Assembly (NCBI GenBank): GCA_013146195.2
Contig: CM028379.1
Span: forward strand, 92,857,401-92,921,400
Reading direction: 5' to 3'
Origin: Codonopsis lanceolata
Lineage: Eukaryota > Streptophyta > Magnoliopsida > Asterales > Campanulaceae
DNA length: 64,000 bases
Both the position numbers and the translations under genes were made by a program. The notes below the pieces were generated by a model. It saw nothing but the letters and a program-made list of their open reading frames with translations. It was not told the DNA's origin and did no database searches. This document shows positions 9,111-19,655 of this stretch, piece after piece (within the stretch, counting starts at the first letter, position 1; the number at the start of each line of letters is the position of its first letter).

Positions 9111-11441
9111 GTTGAGGCCCAAGTTCCATCCTCTTTCGTTAGGTGGACCTGCTATGTCCTTTTGATATTTGTCCGTCCCCATCAATCCTCTAATATGTTC
9201 CTCAATTTTGAGGACAAAATAGAAATTAAGTTTGGGGGGGGGGGATTCTAAGCCTAGAGTCTTAGCAGGTCCTAGCCTAAGGAGGAATGGAGTTGGGCTA
9301 CGTTTTTAGGATGAAGAAAATTTTCTTTTCTCGATGACCATTTAACTCTTCACCCGCTTTTCCTATTTATAATTTTTTCTTATTTTCGGAGGTGTTGCCT
9401 TGACCAGAATACACTCACATTAGATGTTCGTGGATTCCTCTCGTGGGAACCCATCATCAATTGTGTCATCAACATCTCCAATTTTCTTTAAAAAAAAACA
9501 AAAATAAAAAAAAACCAATCAAAATCAAAAAAATAAAATATTTCAAAATTTTCATCCTCAAGTTTTAGGTGTGGTAATACTAGTCGATGGGGAGTTAATG
9601 CAATGAACCGCATAGCTAGTTTGTAGATCCCTCTGGAATTTACTTGATTTTGCGAAACTTTTACTTTTCTCCAAATTCTTCATGCACCCACACCAGTCAT
9701 AATTATGGATTGATTAGAATAGTTTTATAAAGTTTATAGCACCTACTTCATTACAACTAGGTATGCACAAGAATATGATGCATAGCCATTCGAATATAAT
9801 TGTTGCATTAAATTGTGACTTAGGGTCAATTGCATGATAGTTAGATCCCTTGGATTTTTCTCATTTATATATCTCAAGCACACTTTCGAACCGTGTCTGC
9901 ATGTTAGTCTCAATTGTCCCTACCATCTGTCTTAGCGAAGGCTTATGTGAAATCCAGTGATGCTAAACATTCAACCCCACAATTCCCATAGTTGATATGA
10001 TATTTTGTGTCTTACTTGCTTTAAAAAAACTACATAAGCATTTGGCATTAAGAAATGACATAGGCCATCTTTGGATCGTTAGAGCCTAAATATTCCCTGA
10101 CCTAGACTAAAAATATCCCTAGTGTCCCCTTTGAGCCTAATTTAAAAAGAATGGAGTGTGCTAAGCACACTATTAAAACCTCATTCGACATCGTTCCTAT
10201 TACCCACATTAACTTAACCCTAAAAGCCTATACACTTTTAGCCTACCCTTTGAGAGAGTAGGATGTGGGTGGGAAATTGATTTTAGAGGACCATCTCTTT
10301 TTCAGTTAGGCTATTTCGCGGAAGACTTCTTCTTTCCGTCGTCGAAAAAAAAAATTATGTATCGACGAAAAATGAAACGGAAGAAGAAGAGTGCAAACAA
10401 AGATTCAAATGGAAGCATAGCTTTCAAGAGAAATTATGATAGAAAAATTCTGCTGAGAAAAATGATGAGATATTTCTACAAGAATATATTTCCCAAAACA
10501 AGTTTGGGGGGGGGGGACTGAAGAGAACTGAAAAGTAACGAAAAACACCCCCCACTTGTGGTCTTTGCAGGTCCTAGCCTAAATAGGGAAAACTTCCTTC
10601 TGCTCGGAAGTATGAGGGATAAAAGGTAGTCTTACTCTCTCAGTTTGAATTCCAATCCCTTTCCATCAAAGCCCACATCACCTTGGCCCTACATTACAAG
10701 CTAAATAAAGACCTAATGATCTTCTTGCCAATGCTTGTGCTTGTCTTAACTGCTAAGTGAGTCATATGGAATTGATCAAACACTTCATGTTCATTATTAT
10801 TCGCCTTAAAGCTTACTGTGTTAGCATAATCTTAGCTATTACAAGTCATTGGGATAGGAGAACATTGTATGTCATACATAGAAGTGCATGGGATGGATGT
10901 ATAAGTTTTTGAAATCCTTGGGACCTTTCTTTCTGTAATAGACTGGGTTTGGATGGTAGATCTCATAATTCAAAATGCATGATTTTTAATTAAACTTTGA
11001 TTTTCATATGAATGTGGTGTTTAGCTTAATAAAACTGTTTTAGTTGAGATATTATCTAAGACTGGTGATCACACACACACACAGAAATTAAAAGTAGTAG
11101 CAGTTTCAAGAAAAGATCAGTTGGTTTTATGTGGCTAAGCCTGCATATATGTGGTGAGCATCGAACTGAGACTGCTTTGTATGCCATGCTCTTATTACTT
11201 GAGATTGAAGCCAAAAAGATTTTTTGTATTTTTAGTTTAGTTTTTATTTGCTTTTATATTTATTAGTTTTTGTATTTATCTGCTTAGTTGAGTCACTCGA
11301 AAGAGTCTCCTTGACTTTGTGGGTTTATAAAGGAGTGTATATAGTGTCACCCTCCAAAAAGATTTTCATTTTGTTTTTATGCTTTTATATTTATAAGTAT
11401 TGTTTACTCGTGGACGAGCAAAGTTTAAGTTTGGGCGTATT
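9111..11441 (+). other. Athila 3' untranslated region with three purine tracts
   Basis: No gene seen. Three AAGTTTGGG-type tracts occur: one with eleven G at 9229-9244, one with eleven G at 10499-10516, and the LTR-adjacent AAGTTTAAGTTTGGG at 11421-11435, which is the expected second-strand primer. The first two are each followed some 25-50 bases later by the same 16-mer GCAGGTCCTAGCCTAA (about 9268 and 10568), pointing to an internal duplication. A short CA run is at about 11071. Confidence 0.65.
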
Positions 11442-12718
11442 TGATCGATATATTTTATACGTCGATTTTATATGCTTCTATGACTTAAATTATTCTATTT
11501 CACAAGGCTTTTGGCTACTGATATGTGTTTTCAGTGAGTTTTGTAAGTTTAAGGGTTTTTAGTGAAAATATGCAAAACTCCAGGGTTTTATATGCAAATT
11601 CCAAGAAGGGCCCAAGATGAAAAATGAAGAAGAAACAAAGTAAGTCCAAGCTGGAGACCTTGCGGTCACAAGGTGTTTCAGACCTTGCCCCCGCAAGGTG
11701 GACAGTACAGCAGGAAATCCAAGGCCAGAAATCTGGAGACCTTGCGGACGCAAGGTACCCAAGACCTTGCGACCGCAAGGTGGTCAGAATGCGAGATATT
11801 CATATTTTCACTAGTGATTCGAATGGATTACAACTCCCTGGTATAAATAGAGATCGGATGCCAAAGCCTAGGATATAGAAAAAACGGCTGGAAACAGTTT
11901 TGTATAGATTTTAGATAGTTTTTAGGTTGTATAACATAGTTAGATTGTGTAATTACAAGTATTGAAGATCAAATCATGTTTCCGTTCATCTCCATGTGCT
12001 GTTCATTGTCTATGATGAACTAAATCATCCATAATCTAGGAGGTGGGAGGTAACTTGTATCGAATTTATGTTTTAATTCATATTTATGTTCATTCAATTC
12101 TTGTTGATTGTGGTGTTTATCAATCCCTATATTATTTTGCTTTGAATAATTGAATGTAATCGCAAATAACAAAGGCCTAGAGGTGCGGATAACTGCATGA
12201 CCAATTTGCATATGTCGTACACTGGCTCACCATCACAATAAATTGGACCTATCGATGCACGAGAGTGATAAGTTAGGGCCAGGTTCATACATGATCTAGG
12301 TGACAGATAGATTATATGTTCTTGTGATTAGGATATAGAATGGATGAATGTTGCGGGGATGGAGGCTGAACCAATAGTTCAACAGACTATATATATTTTT
12401 AGTGAACGAACCCAAGAAATTGAATGATAATTATTATGAATTGAACATAAAGGAGATACAAGTGAAACCCGAATCCTAGATTGCCATCCACCATAAGATC
12501 TTCATAACTTTAATTACTGTTAATTAGTTAAACATCTAAATATCAATAGTAGTTTAAATAAAATAATTATAAAAACCCCGTTAGATTAATAATTTGCTAT
12601 CAATAAATTGTACTGTTCGTGATCTCTTGTCTCTGTGGGTTCGACCCTTGCTTCCAATACTATTCTATAATAGTCTTGTCCACTTGCAAGGAAAAATATT
12701 AAAATAAGACATCGATCA
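11442..12718 (+). repeat. Athila 3' LTR, 1277 bp
   Basis: Bounded by inverted ends TGATCGAT (11442-11449) and ATCGATCA (12711-12718), directly after the polypurine tract. It contains four paired palindromes at 11657-11781, a TATA box at 11842-11848 and, near the 3' end, the GGTTCGACCCTTGCTTCC block common to Athila LTRs. Sequence immediately downstream (12719) is a Tat-type integrase tail, so the element inserted into an older one. Confidence 0.88.
11657..11848 (+). promoter_or_regulatory. LTR U3 promoter: paired palindromes and TATA box
   Basis: Palindromes of the ACCTTGCGGACGCAAGGT type start at 11657, 11682, 11739 and 11764, again in pairs offset by exactly 25 bases. TATAAATA begins at 11842, 61 bases after the last. 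This is the expected place for the genomic RNA promoter of the element, and the layout matches the internal block at 7372-7549. Confidence 0.7.
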
Positions 12719-12990
12719 CCAGGCTAAAAGCCATCAACTACAAAAAGCTCGCCAAGGTTCATCATGACAAACGATTGAATCCCCCGCACTTTCTCGGTCG
12801 GCGACCTAGTGCTAAGGAAAATTGAGGTGACTGGAAACAAGCCAGGAAGAAACAAGCTTTCCCCCAACTGGGAGGACCATTCCAGGTCACAGACACCATC
12901 CGGGCTGGAACCTACAGGCTTGCAAAACCAGATGGAACCCCACTAAAAAACCCCTACCATTCAGATCACTTGAAAATGTATTACGAATGA
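12719..12990 (+). pseudogene. Integrase C-terminal tail of Tat-type pol
   Basis: Three frames together give the usual Tat end: VGDLVLRKIEVTG, then LSPNWE, then GPFQVTDTIRAGTYRLA and finally NPYHSDHLKMYYE followed by TGA at 12988-12990. Two frame changes (near 12800 and 12880) show it is dead. The Athila insertion removes everything upstream. Confidence 0.8.
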
Positions 12991-13070
12991 CTTGTTGTTT
13001 CTGTTATAAAGAAAAATCTTGATAAAAAGTATGTTCTCTTAGCATTGCACCTAAAACCACTCAGTTTTTT

Positions 13071-13398
13071 CAAAATCCTCCTCGCCTAGTCGAGGAGAGG
13101 CCAGGCTCTCATGCCTTCAAAATCCTCCTTGTCTAGCCGAGGAGAGGCCAGGCTCTAATGCCTTCAAAATCCTCCTCGCCTAGTCAAGGAGAGGCCATGC
13201 TCTAATGCCTTCAAAATCCTCCTCGCCAAGCTGAGGAGAGGCCAGGCTCTAATGCCTTCAAAATCCTCCTCGCCAAGCCGAGGAGAGACCAGGCTCTAAT
13301 GCCTTCAAAATCCTCCTCGCCAATCCAAGGAGAGGCCAGGCTCTAATGCCTTCAAATCCTCCTCGCCTAGCCGAGGAGAGGCCAGGCTCTAATGACTT
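13071..13398 (+). repeat. 47-bp minisatellite, seven copies
   Basis: Copies start at 13071, 13118, 13165, 13212, 13259, 13306 and 13353 (the last is 46 bp). Each unit contains CTCCTCG, a six-base loop and CGAGGAG, a possible 7-bp hairpin, with one-base variants in some copies. It lies between pol and the antisense ORF, where Tat elements are known to carry variable tandem repeats. 13399-13708 holds no gene that I can see. Confidence 0.9.
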
Positions 13399-13708
13399 GA
13401 AAGAGTAATCACAGGAAATACAAACGAAAACAAGAAACACGGAAAATACCTAGGTTGAAACCACATCACAAAAGTAATTACAGAAAACATTGTATCATTG
13501 AAAACATTGTCTCATTGTTCAAAACCTATTCTACCCTCTCTTCCCTCTCGCAGACTTCTTCTTCACGAGCTGCCACCTGCTCGGATTCATATTAATGCTT
13601 GGACAGCTCCGCTCGTCTGGTCTTTTGGCCCTCAAGCTCCACCATAAGCCGATCTCCGACGTACTCGGCCTGGAGAGGAGCAACAGCCCTTGGCACCACA
13701 AAGTGACG

Positions 13709-16007
13709 CTAGCTCTCTTTGACCCAAACTCTTTCCTGATCCATCAGAGCAAAAAGATTCCCCACCTCAACAAGGGCGGGCAGCCATTCAGGAGCTTGGG
13801 CCGAAACATCCGCGGCCTTGATCTCACCGAGCTCGCTATCATCAAAAGGAACCAAGGAGGAGACTCCTCGACATTCTGGACCATGGGAGAGCAAACCGGC
13901 AATCTTCACCACCTCCGGCAGAGGCACACCGATTGCAATCGCCGCCCGGAAAGTCTAAATCCGACTGGTCTCCATATAGTTTAGGGCTTCCTCCTCGTAT
14001 TCCTGCAAGCTCCTGTGCTTCTCCAGAACCTCGTCTTTATCAGGCTTCGCGGCCATCTCAGCTCGCAAACGATCATTCTCTTTAGTAAGGCCCTCTATCT
14101 TGGCCTCGAGATCAGCTACCGTCCCCTTCAGCTGATCCCTCTTCTCGGCTCTGCCCCTCAGCACTTTTTCCCTTGCCAGCTAGGCCGTCTTTTCCATTCC
14201 CGGCTTGGAGAGCTCGTCGTTCTTTAGCAACAAATCTCCCTCCAGGGACGCTATCTTCTCAGTCGAAGATGAGATCTCTCCCTTTGCTTTCACCAACGCC
14301 TGCTCTAGGCCCTTCACGGACTCGGCAGCTTGGCCTAACTTGGCATTATAAGTTGCAAGACAAATGCCGAGCTGCAAAAACAAAAAATAAAGCAATGAAC
14401 AAACGAACCAAATTAAGAAGAAAAAGAAAATAAAGCTATGAGCGATCTACCTACCTCGCTAATGGCCAGAGCACTTAGATCGTTCAATTGAAACTCCCTA
14501 GCAGGGAGCAGCGTCTCCACAGACTCGGCTGGAACACTTTGGGAAATTAATCTTTGTCCATAGCCAGCGAAAGAGGCAGGAAAGTTATTAACCGACTTGC
14601 ATATATGACCAATGATGTAGTCATTTTCGCTTGCTTCCTCGGCCGCCGGAGTAGGGCCGGGGGTTGAGGTCAGTGGACGCTCGGCCAAAGTCAAAGAAGG
14701 AAGTGGCTGACCATGCGACGACTCCAACTTTTGTCTCTTGGACTTGGGGGCATAAAAAACGGGCTGTTTGCCCTTCGCCTTGGGGGCCGAAGTAGTAGGA
14801 GTGGGGGCCACCTTCGAAGGATCCTCCAACACACCCACCATGGGCAACGACCCAGGATTTTCGCCTGCCGCCTCTTGCGAATGAGAAGCCTTCATCTCTG
14901 CCTCCCTCCGCTCAGCCTCGGCCTTCCTCCGGGCCATAATGGCATCGCGAGTCAAACCCATATCTGCAAATCAGAAAGCTCACATTAGAAACCAAGAGAC
15001 AAATACAACAAGATGACTAAAAAGTAAACAAGGCAGAAATAACAGTATTAACCTGGCGTCGAGCACCCCGACCCGTCTATACCCTTACACTCCTGACATT
15101 CCGAGCCAAACACCCATCCTCAGTGCAGGGCCCAGCCATCTCGGCTCACATATTCAAAATCTGAGTAGTAGCAGAAGAGCGAGAGTGTCGGCTCAAACCC
15201 TTTCGATCGGGTGCATATTATGAAGCTGACCAGCGCTCATGTAAGGTTGGGAGTAAGATCCAAGGGGACGGAGCTCGTTTGGGTCAGAAATTCGTAGATA
15301 AAGGGGTTGAGAGGTAGACGCAGCCCCGACGACTCGAAAAGACTCGAATAAAAGTCCACGTAGCTGCAAAGACTATGCAGCTCAGAAATACCTAAGCCGG
15401 AATTGGGGACCAAACCCCGGAAAAAGTTGGAACCATACACTCGAGATCATTCCACTACGTCTGGCAAGCTTATCTTATTCTCAAAGGGCCTCATGAAACG
15501 AGGTACCCTCTCGCCGTTATTGCCAGCTCGCGTAGACACAGAAGCCTCAGGACCGCTCGTCATTCTCCCAAGTTGCCGACGGTGCAGGTTCCTTTCAATT
15601 TGACGGATGTGCATGACTCTCTCCCTGGTGAAAAATTGAGCAATCAGACTTAACGCAATACGGTCTCTGCTCGCGAACACCCTCATAGGGTTACTAGAAG
15701 GATAATCCGGAGCAGAAAAAACTTCATCACCGAACTTCCAATGTATGCTAACCTTCACTCCAAAGCTCGCAAGGAGGAACCTCGCTTGCCGAGGAGTAAC
15801 CGCTACCCATCTACCATGACACTGCCTATACATAGGACCCCCACGCAGAGATTTTCCAAAAACTGACTTAAGAAACGGGCCCTTGTCATCAGAATCTACA
15901 GAGGAAATCGAGCACGACGAAGAAGTACCCGAGCTCAAAGGGCCCACAGTCTTTTCTACATAAACAGTGGTATCTACCACTCTTTCCTCGGCTAAACAAA
16001 CACTCAC
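13709..16007 (-). pseudogene. Antisense additional ORF of the Tat element (gypsy-type transposon-domain protein), with two candidate introns
   Basis: Minus-strand gene lying antisense to its host element. N-terminal part (16007-15053): ERVMHIRQIERN, then SSGLRLPLNPFIYEFL and KGFEPTLSLFCYYSDF, matching the putative gypsy-type transposon domain found in antisense ORFs of Tat elements. Next is a Pro/Ala-rich nuclear-type stretch (PKAKGKQPV, PKSKRQKL), then long coiled-coil segments (LEAKIEGLTKENDRLRAEM). Two introns fit GT-AG rules in this strand: 14964-15052 and 14372-14454. Stops or frameshifts at about 15440, 15237, 15140 and 13950 show decay. In-frame stops lie inside the intron pieces, which supports splicing. 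Role in the element unknown. Confidence 0.65.
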
Positions 16008-16048
16008 CTCGATACCTCTCTAGGCTGGGCCACGAGGGATAGACTCGG

Positions 16049-17862
16049 TGTGAGGTTCCCGGGGTGTGCCCCGTGCCCCGTGCCCCGCGCGCCCTTGGAT
16101 AGGGGTGCGCATACGTGCGGATGCGGGACACCACTGCTCTCGTTCCACCCTCCCTTGTTTAGGACGAAATCAAAAGTGCGAGAGGAGTGTCTATATTAGC
16201 ACGTTGGAATGTGCCTCGGTTGCCTTGAGTGGATTTTGTATCCAATATGGGAACCGATGGTTTCCGCATCAAGTTATCCTTTGTTTAGGGATTACCAGAT
16301 ATGGGAATGCATTACCCTTTCGGAAAATGCAAGAAAGGATCCCATTTTGCAACGCCCTTTTTAGGGAAAACGGAAAAGTGCAAGAAAGGATATTGCAACG
16401 CCCCCACTATGGATTTATTGAAAATAGCCTTATGGCCCATTCAGATTTCTATGGGAGCTTTGGGTTTCCCACATCAAGTTATCCCTTGTTTAGGGGATAC
16501 CAGGATATGGGAATGTATCACCCCTCCATTCCCATATCTCCCTTTTTTAGGGGAGAACGGGAAAGTGCAAAGAGGGAATGTTGCGAGACCCCACTGAATC
16601 CGAAAGTTTTAGAGTCGCCATCTTTATTTTATGGCAAATAAAGCAAAACCAAAGAAAAGAAAAATAAACCAGAGAAAAAGAAAACGGGTTCGGAGGCTAA
16701 GTTACGAGTTGGGAAGGTGCTAGGCACCCAACTCGCCCTTTCGGTCTCGAAAATGGTTTTTGGCTGAAGTATGCTTATTGTCACATTTATTTAGCAAATA
16801 AATAAGGTATTAAAATGACAAGGAAATTTAAACAAATACATTCGTGGCCACATTATTTACGGACTCGCAGCCGTCTCCTTCCAATAATTACAGACATATT
16901 TAAGAATATTTGGTCATTATAACAGCTCTTTTACATAATATTTCCTATTCTAATCCGGGCAGCACAACGACTTATATTGGCTACATTGCGCCGGATTTAA
17001 ATAACAACTTTTAAAAATAAATAAAAGACAGAAAATGTAAATAAAAATAAACGACACTCTTAAAGGTTTTACCTTTTAGAGCGGCGGTGTGCTCGCTCTG
17101 TCCTTCAGGGAGAGGGAGTCTTTTTGTTGTTTGTGTGGTTGTTGTTTTGAGTTGGGCAGAATGACTGCTTTATTTCTGAGAGTTTGGGCTTATCAACTCG
17201 GGCAGAGAGACAGCTTATTTGGGTATGTTTTGGCCTTTTTGGTTGGGCGGAACCTAGACTTAGTTTTTGACTTTTCAGCTCGTTATTCGGGCAGAGTAAC
17301 GACCTACTTTGGGATTTTTGGACTGGGGAAGTGAGGTGGATACCTAACAACTAGGCTAGGGATCACTTATAACCTATGGGTTTTGATTTTGGCAGAGTTT
17401 GGACGGGGTTTGGAGACTCTAGGGGCTTCCACTCACCTATCTCGCACCTCTCGTACTAATCCTATCGAAAGATCGCGAGCGAGCTGCGATTTTTATCGCG
17501 AGCGGCGGCGAAAATGGGGAGCCGGGGCCTCTATTTATCTTGGAGGAGAGGGACACGCTGAATTTTCGCTTTGTTCTCCATGCATTAACAGCTTTACCGC
17601 GTGCTTCAGGAGTTGTACAATTTCATTGTGAGAGAGCGCCACAGTAATGCGCATGGTGCGGCCAAGGAGACCCTTGGTGCGGCACCATGCTGCCTTCCAG
17701 GTTTCAAATTTTTGCACTTTCCCCCCTGCAGTTCACTGTTTCGCGCATCCTGCTTTTCCTTTTGCATTTTTGACTCCTGTAACTTGACATTTGTTAAGTT
17801 TTAACAGTTCTTGATATTTTATGTCAGTCACATACCAGGGGTACGAAATTGGGGTGTCTACA
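16049..17862 (-). repeat. 3' LTR of the Tat/Ogre-like element, 1814 bp
   Basis: On the minus strand it starts TGTAGACACCCCAATTTCG (17862 downward) and ends ...CCTCACA at 16049. Its left part (about 16060-16680) is repeated at 30112-30711, the surviving part of the other LTR. Contents on the minus strand: a U3 hairpin at 17690-17651, a TATA-like AGATAAATAG at 17540-17531, and two imperfect tandem blocks (about 16200-16600) with a repeated short CCCTAAACAAGGG-type motif. The adjacent minus-strand GAGGGGCTC at 17871-17863 is the likely polypurine tract. Confidence 0.82.
17651..17690 (-). promoter_or_regulatory. U3 hairpin upstream of TATA-like box
   Basis: GCATGGTGC (17651-17659) pairs with GCACCATGC (17682-17690), and inside it CCAAGG (17662-17667) pairs with CCTTGG (17672-17677). 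The LTR's TATA-like box lies about 110 bases downstream on the minus strand (17540-17531). Either an RNA/DNA hairpin or a palindromic protein-binding site would give this pattern. Confidence 0.55.
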
Positions 17863-18091
17863 GAGCCCCTCAACGATGGAGTCTACGGGTAACCTTAAGG
17901 CTTACTGAGTAGACGAACATCGTTGATAAACAATAGACTCTCCAATTTCGTTCATTTAAGAACATGAGAATGCAATTGGTAGCAGTTACAATGCACAGTT
18001 AACATGCTATCCAAACTCTATAACCTAGACATTTTTAGTCGATTATAAAAAATTATCGCAGTTTTAAGCAGACATGAATTTAATGTGCTCT

Positions 18092-18160
18092 GATGGTCGG
18101 ACCTACTAATGTAGGCTGCCTACGTATTCCCTATTAAAGGAAATCATACCAAACGTAGTT
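18092..18160 (+). ncRNA. Structured motif, copy 1 (two hairpins)
   Basis: CCTAC (18102-18106) pairs with GTAGG (18111-18115). CTACG (18120-18124) pairs with CGTAG (18154-18158), enclosing an inner TTCC/GGAA stem (18127-18130 with 18139-18142). A second copy 0.9 kb downstream keeps the same stems. Whether it is transcribed is unknown; the strand is antisense to the host element. Confidence 0.45.
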
Positions 18161-18592
18161 CAGGCCAAAACCTAAACTACAACCAAGTGAGGATGTCATG
18201 TTCTTCGGGTCAAGCCCGATCGAGAACACAACGGAAAAAGATTTTTGTGTTTTCGAAAAAGCCGTATTTTTCCGATCCGAAACCGTTGTCGAATACGGTA
18301 TGAAGATTTGAATGTTTTTCTGCCACCACATTTCAACCGGTCAATACCTTGTCGTTGAAACGTGTTAAGAAGAATTTTCTAAGTTATGTCTGGCTGGTCG
18401 CTGCCTTGTTTCCAAACATAACCCGAAAACTTTCAGATATCCAGAAAACTGCACTCGACCGATAAAGATCCGTCGCCGAGCACGGCAAATTGATCATTCT
18501 TCAAGTATTTTCGAAAATTGTTATGTGGAAAACATTCTTTTTCCTTCCTTTTCTTTTTCTCTCTCTCTCTCTCTCTCTGTTTTTTTTTTCTT

Positions 18593-18788
18593 TTCAAATA
18601 TTCCTCTTTTTTTGTGTTTTTGAAATATTCCTCTTTTTTTTGTGTTTTTGAAATATTCCTCTTTTTTTTTGTTTTTGAAATATTCCTCATTTGTTTGTGT
18701 TTTTGAAATATTCTTCTTTTTTTGTGTTTTTGAAATATTCTTTTTTTTTTTGTGTTTTTGAAATATTCTTCTTTTTTTTTTTGAAATC
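18593..18788 (+). repeat. About 29-bp tandem repeat with T runs, preceded by a CT microsatellite
   Basis: About seven imperfect units built on TTTTTGAAATATTCCTC followed by a T run and GTG. A CT dinucleotide run lies just upstream (about 18550-18568). The array produces spurious Lys/Glu/Phe-rich ORFs on both strands, which are not genes. Confidence 0.85.
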
Positions 18789-18993
18789 AAAACTCAATTT
18801 GAAAAAGAGTTTTTCTTTTATTTGAGAACAAAAGCAAAAAAAACTTTCCTAAAAGAAAAGAAATTATTCTGGAGTCAGGGTAGGAATACTATACCTGACT
18901 TACCTTTTTGCGCCCGGGTGGCTGCCGCAGGTTCGACTGATTCTGACATTTTGCCACTCTTGCTGGGGCATTTATTCTTTTTTTTTATTGTTG

Positions 18994-19061
18994 TGATGGT
19001 CGTGCCTATTGAAATAGGCTGCCTACGTATCCTTATTCAAGGAATCAGACCAATCGTAGTT
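18994..19061 (+). ncRNA. Structured motif, copy 2 (two hairpins, compensatory change)
   Basis: Same order as copy 1. CCTATT (19005-19010) pairs with AATAGG (19013-19018). CTACG (19023-19027) pairs with CGTAG (19055-19059), enclosing TCCTT/AAGGA (19030-19034 with 19039-19043). In the first stem the fifth pair is C-G in copy 1 and T-A here, so both sides changed together. It lies about 420 bases upstream of the plus-strand ATG at 19479. Confidence 0.45.
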
Positions 19062-19478
19062 CTCCTCTGCTGGGGATTTTATTCTTGCTCATTTCTTTTT
19101 CTTTTCTTTTGATTTGCTGGGGATATTATTTTTTTCCTCTAGTGAATGGTTGCCAATTTTGGTTAACAAGATTGACCTTGTTAACTTTCCGTTAGGCTCA
19201 GGGACCATTGTGAGAACTTTGAAATCTGAGGACTAAAGTGTCGCAGCTTCAAACTTTGGAGGGGAAAAGGGAAAATTCCCTTTTTCTCCCTTATAATTGA
19301 CGGGAAAAGAAAGGGAGAAGCTACTGCTTCTCTTTCCTTCTTTTCTTCTTTCTCTCTTTTCCTTTCTTTTGCTCCTTCGCTCCGCCATTGCTGCTGCTTC
19401 CTTTTTTTTCTTTTCATTTTCTTATTTTTGCTCATTTTCTCGATTTTCTTCCGCCAATTTCAGTGTTTTACTTAGCAG

Positions 19479-19655
19479 ATGGCATCTTCTTCGCGATCCA
19501 GGAAGGGGAAGGCATCGATGCGCCCAGAATCTGGCGAGAGGAGGAGAGAACCTCCTAGCTTGGTTCGGAATAGACTCAAGCATCCGTACTCTACAAATGA
19601 CTGGGGCAATCTTCTGCGGGATCGGAAAACTCATGTGTCCAACCTCCCTTTGACC
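19479..19655 (+). CDS. Putative first exon of an antisense ORF in the Tat/Ogre-like element
   Basis: From ATG 19479 a basic, Ser/Arg-rich stretch (MASSSRSRKGKASMRP, then GERRREPPSLVRNRLKHPY, STNDWGNLLRDRK) runs about 59 codons before the sequence becomes a T-rich, intron-like tract. A candidate donor GTAGAT follows ACCACT near 19655. Composition differs sharply from the AT-rich flanks. I recognise no family. It could also be a chance ORF or a 5' fragment of a captured gene. Confidence 0.3.

Larger units (their letters stand above)
2193..12718 (+). mobile_element. Athila-type Ty3/gypsy retrotransposon, 5'-truncated by a gap
   Basis: Order on the plus strand: gag C-terminus, protease, reverse transcriptase, RNase H, integrase, a long non-coding stretch, an additional ORF (8019-9110), a 2.3-kb 3' untranslated region with purine tracts, and the 3' LTR (11442-12718). 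Athila hallmarks are the NPYSNTYNPGW motif in gag, a DLGAS (not DSGAS) protease motif, the FMDDFSVFG reverse transcriptase box, the extra ORF after pol and the AAGTTTAAGTTTGGG polypurine tract next to the LTR. Gag-pol carries at least eight stops or frameshifts, so the element cannot make its own polyprotein. It ends inside an older Tat element (12719 onward). Confidence 0.9.
12719..16048 (+). mobile_element. Remnant of an older Tat-clade Ty3/gypsy element (3' part)
   Basis: Plus-strand pol tail (12719-12990), then a tandem-repeat block (13071-13398), then an additional ORF in antisense orientation (13709-16007). Pol followed by tandem repeats and an antisense ORF before the 3' LTR is the known layout of several Tat-clade (Retand/Ogre-related) elements. 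The Athila LTR cuts its left side and the minus-strand Tat/Ogre element its right side; its own LTRs are not visible. Confidence 0.75.

Noticed and set aside
13071..13398. CRISPR-like repeat array
   Set aside because: The 47-base units are directly adjacent with no unique spacers, and the host is a plant genome; it is a minisatellite.
18433..18790. Minus-strand Lys/Glu-rich ORFs
   Set aside because: They come from translating the T-rich 29-base tandem repeat; no real coding signal.
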